Below, piece by piece: positions 1-7,605 of a stretch of DNA of 64,000 bases. The position numbers and the translations under genes are program-made. Each line of letters begins with the position of its first letter. Position 1 is the stretch's first letter. This stretch comes from Micromonospora coriariae. GTDB lineage: Bacteria > Actinomycetota > Actinomycetes > Mycobacteriales > Micromonosporaceae. Location: contig NZ_LT607412.1 of assembly GCF_900091455.1 (NCBI RefSeq), forward strand, positions 5,952,001 to 6,016,000, written 5' to 3'. The notes under the pieces are model-generated. The model saw only the letters and a list, made by a program, of their open reading frames with translations, was not told the DNA's origin and made no database searches.

Positions 1-1
1 G

Positions 2-67
2 CCGACCCCGACACCGCGCCCCGCGCCCGCCGCGGAGCCCGACGTATCCCACAGGAGGACCCGATGA
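2..67 (+). CDS. 3' tail of an upstream gene of the polyketide operon (partial)
   Basis: From the window edge, frame 2 stays open and ends with TGA at 65-67, overlapping the ATG of the next gene as ATGA. All other junctions in this operon use the same ATGA/GTGA coupling, so this is probably the Pro/Arg-rich C-terminus of a preceding gene. The roughly 21 visible residues carry no motif, so no function can be given. In whiE-type clusters such neighbours are hydroxylases or further cyclases (family knowledge, not seen here). Frame 1 is also open to the edge, so the call is tentative. Confidence 0.35.
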   Translation, partial: PTPTPRPAPAAEPDVSHRRTR

Positions 68-819
68 CCGTCACCCATGGTCGCCCGTTGACCGCCGAGA
101 TCACCGACATCCTGGTGGCGCACTGCGGGCTGGACGCCGACGCCGCGGCCCGGGCGCCCGCCGCGTCGCTGGAAGAACTGGGCATGGACTCGCTCGCCCT
201 GCTGGAGCTCTCCGCGGTCGTCGCCGACCGGTGGCAGGTGAGCATCCCGGAGCAGTCCGGGCAGCTGAGCATCCCGGCGGTGGCCGACCTGGTCGCCCGC
301 CGCGCCGACCCGCCCGGGCACACCGAGAACGGCGTGCTCATCGACGCGCCGCTGGCACTGGTCTGGGAGATCACCAACGACGTGGCGAACTGGACCGAGC
401 TGTTCACCGAGTACGCAGTGGTGCAGATCCTGCACCACGACGGGCACACCGTGCGGTTCCGGCTCACCATGCACCCCGACGAGAACGGGGTGGCGTGGAG
501 CTGGGTCAGTGAACGCACCGCCGACCCGGTGAGCCGGCAGGTCCGGGCGCACCGGGTGGAGACCGGCCCGTTCGAGTACATGCGGATCCACTGGCGCTAC
601 ACCGAGGAGGAGGGCGGCACCCGGATGACCTGGGTGCAGGACTTCGCCATGAAGCCGACCGCGCCTGTCGACAACGCCGCGATGACCGAGCGGATCAACA
701 CCAACAGCGCGATCCAACTCGGGGTGATCAAGGACCGGGTGGAGCGGATCGCCCGGCAGCGCGCCGAGCAGGGCGGTCCGGCGGCCGGCGACGAGCCGAC
801 GGAGGCCGGCGATGAGTGA
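64..819 (+). CDS. Acyl carrier protein fused to polyketide aromatase/cyclase (whiE-type)
   Basis: This 251-aa protein has two domains. Residues 8-80 are an acyl carrier protein with the phosphopantetheine site GMDSL at Ser43. Residues 88-235 are a START/Bet v 1-fold aromatase/cyclase of the TcmN/WhiE-ORFVI type ([29 protein letters not shown]). The ACP would carry the poly-beta-keto chain and the cyclase would fold and aromatise its first ring. In whiE and tcm clusters these are normally two separate genes (family knowledge), so the fusion is unusual. The ATG at 64 has a strong AGGAGG at 53-58. The 3' end overlaps the cupin gene by 8 nt. The C-terminus after the cyclase is a disordered Ala/Glu/Pro tail. 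Confidence 0.88.
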   Translation: MTVTHGRPLTAEITDILVAHCGLDADAAARAPAASLEELGMDSLALLELSAVVADRWQVSIPEQSGQLSIPAVADLVARRADPPGHTENGVLIDAPLALVWEITNDVANWTELFTEYAVVQILHHDGHTVRFRLTMHPDENGVAWSWVSERTADPVSRQVRAHRVETGPFEYMRIHWRYTEEEGGTRMTWVQDFAMKPTAPVDNAAMTERINTNSAIQLGVIKDRVERIARQRAEQGGPAAGDEPTEAGDE

Positions 820-1216
820 CCTGGGCACCCGACCGATCGCCGCCCGGGACGTACCGGCCGACCGGCGGCGCGGCGGTGAGCTGCGGGTCCTGCTCGGCCC
901 CCGCACCGTCGGCAGCACCTCCGGATTCCTGGGGGTGGCCACGCTCGCGCCGGGGGAGCGGATCGCCGAGCACTACCACCCGTACAGCGAGGAGTTCCTG
1001 TACGTGGCCCGCGGCGCGATCACCGTCGACCTGGACGACGAGCCGACGCTGGTGGCCGCCGGCGAGGCGCTGTTCGTGCCGGTGAACGTGCGGCACCGGC
1101 TGCGCAACACCGGCGTCGAACCAGCCGAGGTGGTCTTCCACCTGGGCCCGCTGGCCCCCCGCCCCGAGTTGGGGCACGTGGACACGGAACTCGTCGAGCA
1201 GCGGGGACCGTCATGA
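812..1216 (+). CDS. Cupin-domain protein of the spore-pigment type PKS (WhiE ORFII-like)
   Basis: A 134-aa single-domain cupin. The first cupin motif is [15 protein letters not shown] (His and Glu metal ligands at about residues 56-62) and the second is [10 protein letters not shown]. It sits between the ACP-cyclase and the ketosynthase and overlaps both (8 nt upstream, ATGA downstream). Small cupins occupy the same place in whiE-like spore-pigment clusters, where they are thought to help cyclisation or oxidation of the nascent polyketide; the chemistry is not settled. Alternative starts exist, but the ATG at 812 fits the overlapping architecture best. Confidence 0.85.
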   Translation: MSDLGTRPIAARDVPADRRRGGELRVLLGPRTVGSTSGFLGVATLAPGERIAEHYHPYSEEFLYVARGAITVDLDDEPTLVAAGEALFVPVNVRHRLRNTGVEPAEVVFHLGPLAPRPELGHVDTELVEQRGPS

Positions 1217-2487
1217 GTGGGCGCCGCACGGTGGTGACCGGCGTCGGGGTGGTCGCCCCCGGCGGCGCCAGCCGGGACCGCTTCTGGAAGACCATCACCG
1301 AGGGGCGTACCGCCACCCGGCGGATCAGCTTCTTCGACCCGTCGGCGTTCCGCTCGCAGATCGCCGCCGAGTGCGATTTCGATCCGGTCGCCGCCGGGCT
1401 CACCGAGGCTGAGCGGCGCCGGGCCGACCGGTACGTGCAGTTCGCGCTGGCCTGCTCCGCCGAGGCGGTCGCGGACGCCGGCCTGGTCCTCACCGACGCG
1501 GAGCGGGACCGGGCCGGGGTGGTGCTCGGCACCGCAGTGGGGGGCACGATGGCCCTGGAGCAGGAGTACGTGACGGTCAGCGACCACGGCCGGAACTGGC
1601 TGGTCGACGCGGCGCGCGGCGGCCCGTACCTCTACCAGGCCCTGGTGCCCAGCAGCCTCGCCGCCGACGTGGCCTGCCGGCACGGGCTGCACGGCCCCGC
1701 GCAGGTCGTGTCCACCGGCTGCACCTCGGGCATCGACGCCATCGGCTACGCCCACCAGATGATCGTGGACGGTGAGGCCGACGTGGTCCTGGCGGGCGCG
1801 GCCGACTCGCCGATCTCGCCGGTCACCGTCGCCTCGTTCGACGCGATCAAGGCGACCAGCCCGGACAACGACGACCCGGCGCACGCCTCGCGCCCGTTCG
1901 ACGCCGACCGGCACGGGTTCGTGCTGGCCGAGGGTGCGGCGGTGCTGGTGCTGGAGGAGGCCGGGCGGGCCCGGCGGCGTGGCGCGCACGTCTACTGCGA
2001 GGTCGCCGGCTACGCGAGCCGCAGCAACGGCTACCACATGACCGGGCTGCGCCCGGACGGGTTGGAGATGGGGCTGGCCGTCACCGACGTGCTCAGGCAG
2101 GGGCGGATCGCCCCCGAGCAGGTCTCCTACATCAGCGCGCACGGCTCGGGTACCCGGCAGAACGACCGGCACGAGACGGCCGCGTTCAAGCGGGCGCTGG
2201 GTCAGTCCGCGTACCGGGTGCCGATCAGTTCGATCAAGTCGATGGTCGGGCATTCGCTGGGCGCGATCGGCTCGATCGAGATGGCCGCCTGCGCGCTGGC
2301 CATCGAGTTCGGCGTGGTGCCGCCGACGGCGAACTGGGCCACCCGGGATCCGGAGTGCGACCTGGACTACGTGCCGAACGAGGCACGGGAGGTCCCGGTG
2401 GACGTGGCGCTCTCGGTGGGCAGCGGGTTCGGCGGCTTCCAGTCCGCGATGGTGTTCCGCCGGCTGCCCGGGGCGGTGGCGGCGTGA
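1213..2487 (+). CDS. Type II PKS ketosynthase alpha (KS-alpha)
   Basis: A 424-aa beta-ketoacyl synthase that catalyses decarboxylative Claisen condensation of malonyl-ACP. The nucleophilic cysteine is Cys170 in [11 protein letters not shown]. The two catalytic histidines are in SAHGSGT and [10 protein letters not shown]. Length is normal for KS-alpha. The start overlaps the cupin stop (ATGA) and the end overlaps the chain-length factor start (GTGA), so KS-alpha and KS-beta are translationally coupled, as expected for an obligate heterodimer. KS-alpha, CLF, ACP, cupin and two cyclases with no tailoring genes in view match spore-pigment clusters better than antibiotic clusters (inference). Confidence 0.95.
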   Translation: MSGRRTVVTGVGVVAPGGASRDRFWKTITEGRTATRRISFFDPSAFRSQIAAECDFDPVAAGLTEAERRRADRYVQFALACSAEAVADAGLVLTDAERDRAGVVLGTAVGGTMALEQEYVTVSDHGRNWLVDAARGGPYLYQALVPSSLAADVACRHGLHGPAQVVSTGCTSGIDAIGYAHQMIVDGEADVVLAGAADSPISPVTVASFDAIKATSPDNDDPAHASRPFDADRHGFVLAEGAAVLVLEEAGRARRRGAHVYCEVAGYASRSNGYHMTGLRPDGLEMGLAVTDVLRQGRIAPEQVSYISAHGSGTRQNDRHETAAFKRALGQSAYRVPISSIKSMVGHSLGAIGSIEMAACALAIEFGVVPPTANWATRDPECDLDYVPNEAREVPVDVALSVGSGFGGFQSAMVFRRLPGAVAA

Positions 2488-3731
2488 CCGCCCGGGCGGT
2501 GGTGACCGGCATCGGCGTCGTCGCCCCCAGCGGTGTCGGCGCGGACGCGCACTGGCGCACAGTGCTGGCCGGCACCCGGCGGACCGGGCCGATCACCCTG
2601 TTCGACCCGTCCGGCTACCCGACCCGCTTCGGCGGCGAGGTGCCCGACTTCGCCGCCGACGGGTACGCCGACGGCCGGCAGTTGGTGCAGACCGACAGGT
2701 GGACGCATCTCGGCTTCGCCGCCACCCGGTTGGCGCTGGCCGACGCCGGGCTGCCCGAGCGGGCACCCGACCCGTACGGCTACGCGGTGACCCTGGCCAG
2801 CTCGTCCGGGGGGAACCTGTTCGGCCAGCGGGAGCTGCAACGGCTCTGGGGCGGTGCGTCGCGCACCGTCGGGGCGTACCAGTCGATCGCCTGGTTCTAC
2901 GCGGCCAGCGTCGGGCAGCTCTCCATCCACCACCAGTTCAAGGGCCCGAGCGGGGTGCTGGTCGCGGAGACGGCCGGCGGCCTGGACAGCCTGGCGCATG
3001 CCGCCCGCGCGGTGCGCCGGGGCACGCCGGTGGTGATCGCCGGGGCCACCGAGTGCCCGTTGAGCCCGTACGCGTTGGCCTGCCAGCTGCGCTCCGGGCT
3101 GCTCAGCGACGTCGCCGACCCGGAGCGGGCGTACCGGCCGTTCGACGCCGCGGCCAGCGGCTACCTGCCGGCCGAGGGCGGCGCGGTGTTCGTGGTGGAG
3201 GAGCTGGGGCACGCGCTGGCGCGGGGCGCCCGGGTCTACGGCGAGGTGAGCGGCTGGGGCGCCACCCACGACGCCGCGCACACGACGGCGGACAGCGCCG
3301 GTGACCCGGCCCAGTACGCCCGGGCGATGCGCCTGGCCCTGGACCGGGCCGGCGTCGCCGCGGCCGGCATCGACGTGGTGCTGCCCGACGCGCTCGGTGT
3401 GCCCCGCTACGACCGCAGCGAGGCCGAGGCGCTGCGTGCCGTGTTCGCCGACCGGCCACCCCCGGTGACCACCCAGAAGCCGCTGACCGGGCGGGCGTAC
3501 CAGGGCGGGTCGGCGCTGGACGTGGCCACCGCGCTGCTCGCCTTCGCGCACGACACGCTGCCCGCCTCGGCCGGCCCGGACGAGGTGGCGGACGGGTGTG
3601 AGCTGGACTTCCTCCGTGCGCACCGCCGGCCGCGCAGCCGGCTGGCGCTGGTCTGCGCGCGGGGCTTCGACGGGTTCAACAGCGCGCTGGTCCTGCGCGG
3701 GGCCGCGCCGATGAGGGGAGAGGCGCCATGA
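2484..3731 (+). CDS. Type II PKS chain-length factor (KS-beta)
   Basis: A 415-aa ketosynthase homologue starting at GTG 2484, which overlaps the KS-alpha stop. The active-site cysteine is replaced: the aligned motif reads [10 protein letters not shown], with Thr163 (codon 2970-2972) where KS-alpha has Cys. Most chain-length factors carry Gln there (family knowledge), so Thr is a departure. The protein should set chain length and help prime the chain through malonyl decarboxylation as a heterodimer with KS-alpha. The second histidine region is degraded ([15 protein letters not shown]), as usual in CLFs. The end overlaps the next gene by ATGA. Confidence 0.93.
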   Translation: MTARAVVTGIGVVAPSGVGADAHWRTVLAGTRRTGPITLFDPSGYPTRFGGEVPDFAADGYADGRQLVQTDRWTHLGFAATRLALADAGLPERAPDPYGYAVTLASSSGGNLFGQRELQRLWGGASRTVGAYQSIAWFYAASVGQLSIHHQFKGPSGVLVAETAGGLDSLAHAARAVRRGTPVVIAGATECPLSPYALACQLRSGLLSDVADPERAYRPFDAAASGYLPAEGGAVFVVEELGHALARGARVYGEVSGWGATHDAAHTTADSAGDPAQYARAMRLALDRAGVAAAGIDVVLPDALGVPRYDRSEAEALRAVFADRPPPVTTQKPLTGRAYQGGSALDVATALLAFAHDTLPASAGPDEVADGCELDFLRAHRRPRSRLALVCARGFDGFNSALVLRGAAPMRGEAP

Positions 3732-4060
3732 CCGAGCAGCGGGCCCGGGTGGTCTTCCTGGTGCGTGTGCCGGTGCCGCGCACCGAGCAGTTCCTCGCCG
3801 CGTACGAGGCGGTCCGGCATCTGGTCGCCGGCGGGGTGCCGGGGCACCTGGTCGACCAGGTCTGTCGGTCGTCGACGGACCCGGAGCAGTGGTTGATCAC
3901 CAGTGAGTGGGCGAGCCTGGCCGACTTCGAGGACTGGGAGCGCAGCCCGGAGCACCGGGACCTGGTGCGCCCGATGCGGGAGTGCTTCACCGACGCCCGT
4001 TCGCTGCGCTTCCACATCCACGCCGAGACCCTCACCCCAGTCCCGGCGCCGCCGGGATGA
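3728..4060 (+). CDS. TcmI / WhiE-ORFVII-like polyketide cyclase
   Basis: A 110-aa protein of the ferredoxin-like (dimeric alpha-beta barrel) class used by TcmI and SchA/CurD-type polyketide cyclases. Visible features are an N-terminal beta strand (ARVVFLVRVPV), an EQFLAAYEAVRHLVA helix, the motif QWLITSEWASLADFEDWE and a C-terminal strand LRFHIHAETLTP. It probably closes a later ring of the pigment polyketide. ATGA overlap with the chain-length factor makes it the last gene of the operon seen here. A stem-loop follows at 4105-4130. Confidence 0.85.
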   Translation: MTEQRARVVFLVRVPVPRTEQFLAAYEAVRHLVAGGVPGHLVDQVCRSSTDPEQWLITSEWASLADFEDWERSPEHRDLVRPMRECFTDARSLRFHIHAETLTPVPAPPG

Positions 4061-4104
4061 GGGCTCTCGGTCGGTGGCCGCGATCGGCGTGGCGCGGCCG
4101 GACC

Positions 4105-4130
4105 GGCCAACGAAGTTCCGTTCGTCGGCC
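4105..4130. terminator. Stem-loop between convergent genes
   Basis: Arms GGCCAACGAA (4105-4114) and TTCGTCGGCC (4121-4130) pair at 9 of 10 positions around a 6-nt loop. It lies between the end of the PKS operon and the end of the convergent sialidase-like gene and could stop transcription from both sides. There is no U tract, as usual for actinobacterial hairpins. Confidence 0.5.
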
Positions 4131-4144
4131 ACCCGACCGGTCGC

Positions 4145-5080
4145 TCAGCCGGTCAGGCCGACCTCGGCCAGATAGACGCAGGTCCGCTCCTCGTGGGAGG
4201 AGTAGTAGCTGACCCACAGCAGGTCGTCGTGCCAGACCAGGCCGGGGTAGCTGGTGTCGCCGCCGGAGGGCAGCGCGACAAGCTCGGTCAGCTCGCCCCG
4301 CTCCGGGTCCACGGCACAGACCGCCGTGCGGACCTCGCCGTCGAGCAGGCGCAGCCCAGCGAGCAGCCGCCCGTCGGGCAGCCGGAGCAGCGTCGGCCCG
4401 CCGACCTGGACACCCAGGTCGATCCAGCTCCAGTCCCGGTACGGCGGGCCGGCGCGGCCGAGCTGCGCGGTGGCGGCGTCACCGTCGCGACGCAGCAGGC
4501 AGACGGCGGTGCCGTCCGGGTCGAAGACCAGCCCCGACTCGTTGGGGTACCCGCCCTCGAAGAGCGTCGGCACCCAGGGCTGGAGGTCGATGCCGTTCCC
4601 GCTGCGGTAGAGCCGGGCGAACCGCGGCTCACGGGTGGCGTAGCCGACGCCGTACATCGCGCCCTCGTGCCAGGCCGCCCGCCACACCCAGACACCCGGC
4701 TCGCCGACCGGGACACGATCGCCCCAGGCGTGCCCGTCCGCGGAGAGCCAGGTCATCGTCTGGAACTCCTTGGTGGTCTCGCCGGTGGCCGCCACCGCCA
4801 GCAGCTGTAGCCGTCCGTCCGGCCGCAGGACGAAGCGCGGGTCGCGCAGGTCGACCCCGGGCTGGCGGACGACCGTCGCCGATGTCCACGACCGCCCGTC
4901 GGTGGAGGTCAGCACCCGGACCACGCCGTCCCCGGAGAGGTGGGTCCGGGCCTCCCGGAAGACGCAGAACCAGCTCCCGGCGTACCGGACCAGGTCGGTG
5001 AAGGCGCTGTGCGGCGCGCTGTCGCCGATCCGATGGACGGCGGTGACCTCGGCGGTGGTGCGGCGGGTGGGTGACGACGT
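4145..5080 (-). CDS. Sialidase-family (BNR/Asp-box) beta-propeller, start codon unclear
   Basis: Roughly 311 aa of beta-propeller with Asp boxes (STDGRSW, SADGHAW) and the blade motifs YPNESGLVFD and TSYPGLVWHDDLLWVSYYSS typical of actinobacterial sialidase-family proteins. No signal peptide, so probably intracellular; substrate unknown. The first ordinary in-frame start is GTG at 4922-4924, but clear homology-like sequence (HRIGDSAPHSAFTDLVRY, SWFCVFREARTHLSGDG) continues upstream in frame to a stop at 5123-5125. That stretch has an AGGAGG (5093-5098) but no ATG, GTG or TTG; only CTG (4991-4993) or ACG (5078-5080) could serve. I give ACG as the boundary. The gene may have lost its start codon or use a rare one. 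Confidence 0.6.
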   Translation of the reverse strand, partial: TSSPTRRTTAEVTAVHRIGDSAPHSAFTDLVRYAGSWFCVFREARTHLSGDGVVRVLTSTDGRSWTSATVVRQPGVDLRDPRFVLRPDGRLQLLAVAATGETTKEFQTMTWLSADGHAWGDRVPVGEPGVWVWRAAWHEGAMYGVGYATREPRFARLYRSGNGIDLQPWVPTLFEGGYPNESGLVFDPDGTAVCLLRRDGDAATAQLGRAGPPYRDWSWIDLGVQVGGPTLLRLPDGRLLAGLRLLDGEVRTAVCAVDPERGELTELVALPSGGDTSYPGLVWHDDLLWVSYYSSHEERTCVYLAEVGLTG

Positions 5081-5195
5081 CTCGCGCGGCGGCCTCCTGG
5101 CGGTGGGGGACGACGGCCGACGCTAACCGCCCCAGCCGACGCCCGCACCGCCACGAGACGAACGCGCGACGAACTCCCCGTCCGGGTGTGGCTCG

Positions 5196-5201
5196 TACTG
5201 T
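5196..5201 (+). promoter_or_regulatory. Candidate -10 box with a leaderless 13-codon ORF
   Basis: TACTGT lies 7 nt before an ATG at 5209, the spacing seen for leaderless genes elsewhere in this window. The ATG opens an Arg-rich ORF of 13 codons ending with TGA at 5248-5250, which overlaps another ATG at 5250. This may be the promoter of the zinc-ribbon membrane gene, with the short ORF as a leader; no product is proven. Confidence 0.3.
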
Positions 5202-5317
5202 CGGATTGATGTCGCCCGTGCGGCGGCGTCGGCGCGCTGGGGCGGGTTGATGGCGCTGGCCGGTCACGATTGCGGCGGCCTGCCGGTCGTCGCGCGGGCC
5301 GGTTGCGTCGGTTGGGG

Positions 5318-5902
5318 GTGGCGTCGGTGCTCAGCTCGTTCCTCCAGACCATGGCGACCAGGATGGTCGAGGAGATCCTCAAGCGACTGGTCGAATGGCT
5401 CGCACCGAAGGCGCTGCGGTCCGTGCCGCACCGCGCCGCGCCGAACTGCCCGCGCTGCGGCGGGTACGGCGTGGCCCGCTGGGCGCCTGGCGGGGTGCGG
5501 GCGGTCTTCGTGCTGTCCCTGCTGGCCTTCACGTGGGGCTTCGCGGGCGTCCTGCTCGGCGTGCCGGCGGTGGTGTTGGCAGTGGTCGGTGGAATCTTGT
5601 CCGACGGTCTCGGCGCGATGCTGCCCGCCCTGCTCGTGCTGCTGGGCCTGCCGGTTTCGGCCACCGTGATGATCGCGGGAGCGCTCGGGCTGGCGTATTA
5701 CCAGAGCTACCCGCCGAAACGGTGCAACCGCTGCCGTGGCAGCTGGCCACGGCGAGAGCGCGACGAGTACCTGCGGGCGGCCCGGCCGGTGTTCACCTGT
5801 GGTTGCGGTCAGCGGCTACGGGTGCCCGGGCCCGCCGGGGCCCGGCTGCGCTGCCCGCGCTGCGGCACCGAACACGCCACCCCGGCCGCGGCCGGACGCT
5901 GA
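5318..5902 (+). CDS. Membrane protein with flanking zinc-ribbon motifs
   Basis: A protein of about 194 aa. An N-terminal amphipathic segment and the pair CPRCGG are followed by two or three hydrophobic segments (about residues 55-135), then CNRCRG and a C-terminal CGCGQRLR...CPRCG ribbon. The cysteine pairs suggest zinc-bound knuckles on the soluble faces of a membrane protein. No family is recognised. The start is uncertain: GTG 5318, ATG 5351 and ATG 5363 are all in frame and none has a good Shine-Dalgarno. It converges on the aminoglycoside-phosphotransferase-family gene. Confidence 0.6.
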   Translation: MASVLSSFLQTMATRMVEEILKRLVEWLAPKALRSVPHRAAPNCPRCGGYGVARWAPGGVRAVFVLSLLAFTWGFAGVLLGVPAVVLAVVGGILSDGLGAMLPALLVLLGLPVSATVMIAGALGLAYYQSYPPKRCNRCRGSWPRRERDEYLRAARPVFTCGCGQRLRVPGPAGARLRCPRCGTEHATPAAAGR

Positions 5903-5968
5903 CCTGGACGCGATCAGCGTGCCGTCCAGGTCGAAGACGATCCGGTGTATCTGCCGCACCCCGCCGAG

Positions 5969-6973
5969 CTAGCCGCCGGCCGGCTCCTGCTGGGCGCGGT
6001 GTGCGGCGGCGACCCGCTTCGGGGCGCGGGCGGCCAGGTCGACCCGCCGCAGCGGCCTCTCGGTGTGCTCGGCGAGCAGTTGGCCGAGCACGTGCCGGGC
6101 TTCGGCCGCCTTGGCCGGCTCCGGATTGTCCAGGCTGATCAGCGCCTTCCACAGCGCCCAGCCGCGCCCGCGCGCCCAGGTGGCCGAGTCGACGTCGAGC
6201 GCGTCGTGGAAGGCGGCCCTGCTCGGGCCGTGCAGCAGCGTCCAGGCGATCACGGTGTCGCAGGCGGGATCGCCGACACCACAGCAGCCGAAGTCGATGA
6301 CGGCGGCCAACCGGCCGCCGCGGACCAGCAGGTTGCCGGCCGCGACGTCGCCGTGGAACCAGACCGGCGGCCCCGCCCAGTTGGCGTCGAGCGCGGCCTG
6401 CCACATGGCGGTGACCGCGTCGACGGGCAGCCGGTCGCGGTGCGCCCCGATCGCCGCACGCGTCTCGGCGTCGTAGGTGGCCAGCGGGCCGCCCCGCCAC
6501 GCGCTGTGTGGGCCGGCCGCCGGGCCCCCGGTGGCGTCGACGCCCCGCAGCGCGCGCAGGAAACCGGCGAGGTCGGTGGCGAACCGGGTCAGGTCGTCGA
6601 TCCGCTCGGGCCGCGCGGTCCGTCCGCCGATCCACCGGTAGACCGACCACGGGTACGGGTAGCCGGCGCCCGCCCGACCGTGGGCCAGCGGGGTGGGCAC
6701 CTCCCGCGGCAGCCGTTCGCCGAGCACCGGCAGCCAGCGCTGTTCCTTGGCGACCTGGATTGCGTACCCCGCGCCGCTGGGCAGCCGCACGGTCATCGCG
6801 TCGCCCAGGTGGAAGGTGCGGTTGTCCCAGCCGCCGACCTCCACCGCGCGTACCGGCAGCTCGGCCCAGTGCGGGAACTGGTCGGCGACCAGGCGGCGGA
6901 CCAGTGCCTCGTCGATCCGGCCGGCCACCGCCTCATCGGTGTCGGGTACGTCGGGGAGGTCCTGTGCGTCCAT
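5969..6973 (-). CDS. Aminoglycoside phosphotransferase (APH)-family kinase
   Basis: A 334-aa small-molecule kinase with the Brenner motif WFHGDVAAGNLLVR (catalytic Asp and the Asn Mg ligand) and IDFGCCGVGDPACD for the second Mg-binding Asp. The N-lobe has a Gly-rich start (VGGWDNRTFHLGDAMTVRLP) and the ATP-anchoring pair Lys/Glu in AKEQRWLP. It is of the type annotated as APH/choline kinase-like in actinobacterial genomes. The substrate cannot be read from sequence and resistance should not be assumed. ATG at 6971-6973. It stands alone, convergent with the zinc-ribbon gene. Confidence 0.85.
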   Translation of the reverse strand: MDAQDLPDVPDTDEAVAGRIDEALVRRLVADQFPHWAELPVRAVEVGGWDNRTFHLGDAMTVRLPSGAGYAIQVAKEQRWLPVLGERLPREVPTPLAHGRAGAGYPYPWSVYRWIGGRTARPERIDDLTRFATDLAGFLRALRGVDATGGPAAGPHSAWRGGPLATYDAETRAAIGAHRDRLPVDAVTAMWQAALDANWAGPPVWFHGDVAAGNLLVRGGRLAAVIDFGCCGVGDPACDTVIAWTLLHGPSRAAFHDALDVDSATWARGRGWALWKALISLDNPEPAKAAEARHVLGQLLAEHTERPLRRVDLAARAPKRVAAAHRAQQEPAGG

Positions 6974-7141
6974 CCGCCCGAGCCTGCGGGGACCGGGTCA
7001 GGTCCGCAAACGGCTTTTACGCCGGACGCTGGGGTCGGTGGCGTGCTGAGCGCGACCACGGTCCGCTCGGCGTGCTGACCCACCGCGTTCACCGGATGGC
7101 AATGCGCGACGACCCGACTGCCGACGTCCTGCGTGGACGGT

Positions 7142-7147
7142 CATAAT
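7142..7147 (+). promoter_or_regulatory. -10 box of a leaderless promoter
   Basis: CATAAT lies exactly 7 nt before ATG 7155. The nearby ATG at 7146 overlaps this box, so 7155 is the better start and the mRNA is probably leaderless. Confidence 0.5.
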
Positions 7148-7154
7148 GGGCCGC

Positions 7155-7406
7155 ATGGTTGCCTGGGAGTACGCCCTGCTCGTCCGCCGCTATCAGGGGC
7201 AGGGCCGCAATTTTCACGTCTCGTTCGTCTGGTACGCGCCGGACGGTTCCCGTAGGGACATCACCGCCTTCGGTGACACCGCCATCGCGCACCTCAATCG
7301 GGTCGGCCGGGAGGGCTGGGAACTGGTCTCCGCCGCGGAGGACGTGAACAACGTCCAGGGCAGCACCGAGGTCCACCGCTACCACCTCAAGCGCCCCCTG
7401 GCCTGA
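7155..7406 (+). CDS. DUF4177-like small protein
   Basis: An 83-aa protein with the pattern WEYALLVRRY, IAHLNRVGREGWELVSA and YHLKRPLA, which matches the short DUF4177 type (a strand, a LN..G.EGWELV turn-helix and a final strand). Function unknown; probably cytoplasmic. The start at 7155 is chosen from the CATAAT box 7 nt upstream; no Shine-Dalgarno is visible. It converges on glyA with a C-rich tract and a large palindrome between them. Confidence 0.7.
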   Translation: MVAWEYALLVRRYQGQGRNFHVSFVWYAPDGSRRDITAFGDTAIAHLNRVGREGWELVSAAEDVNNVQGSTEVHRYHLKRPLA

Positions 7407-7492
7407 AACGCGCCCGCCGCGTACCTCCCGCCACCCCCACCCCCGCCCCCGCGCCCCGCCCCCGCCCCCGCGCCGCGCCCCGCGCCGCCCCG

Positions 7493-7560
7493 CGCGTCGA
7501 TCTAGGGAGAATCGCCGCTGGTTGATCTCCAGCCGCAGCCATTTTCCCTAGATCGACGCG
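7493..7560. repeat. Long imperfect palindrome (REP-like or terminator) beside a C-rich tract
   Basis: Arms CGCGTCGATCTAGGGA (7493-7508) and TCCCTAGATCGACGCG (7545-7560) are perfectly complementary over 16 bp, and pairing continues for a few more bases around a loop of about 30 nt. It lies between the convergent DUF4177-like and glyA genes. It is preceded by a tract of C runs broken by single G or A (about 7425-7492), unlike anything else in the window. It could end transcription in both directions or be a dispersed intergenic element. No second copy is visible in this window. Confidence 0.6.
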
Positions 7561-7605
7561 GTGGGCGGTCGGCGCGGCGCGGCGGCCGGCGGTCGGCGGG
7601 ACGAG

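Noticed and set aside
5969..6973. Aminoglycoside resistance gene
   Set aside because: Only the general APH kinase fold is visible. These kinases often act on other metabolites, so resistance is not supported.
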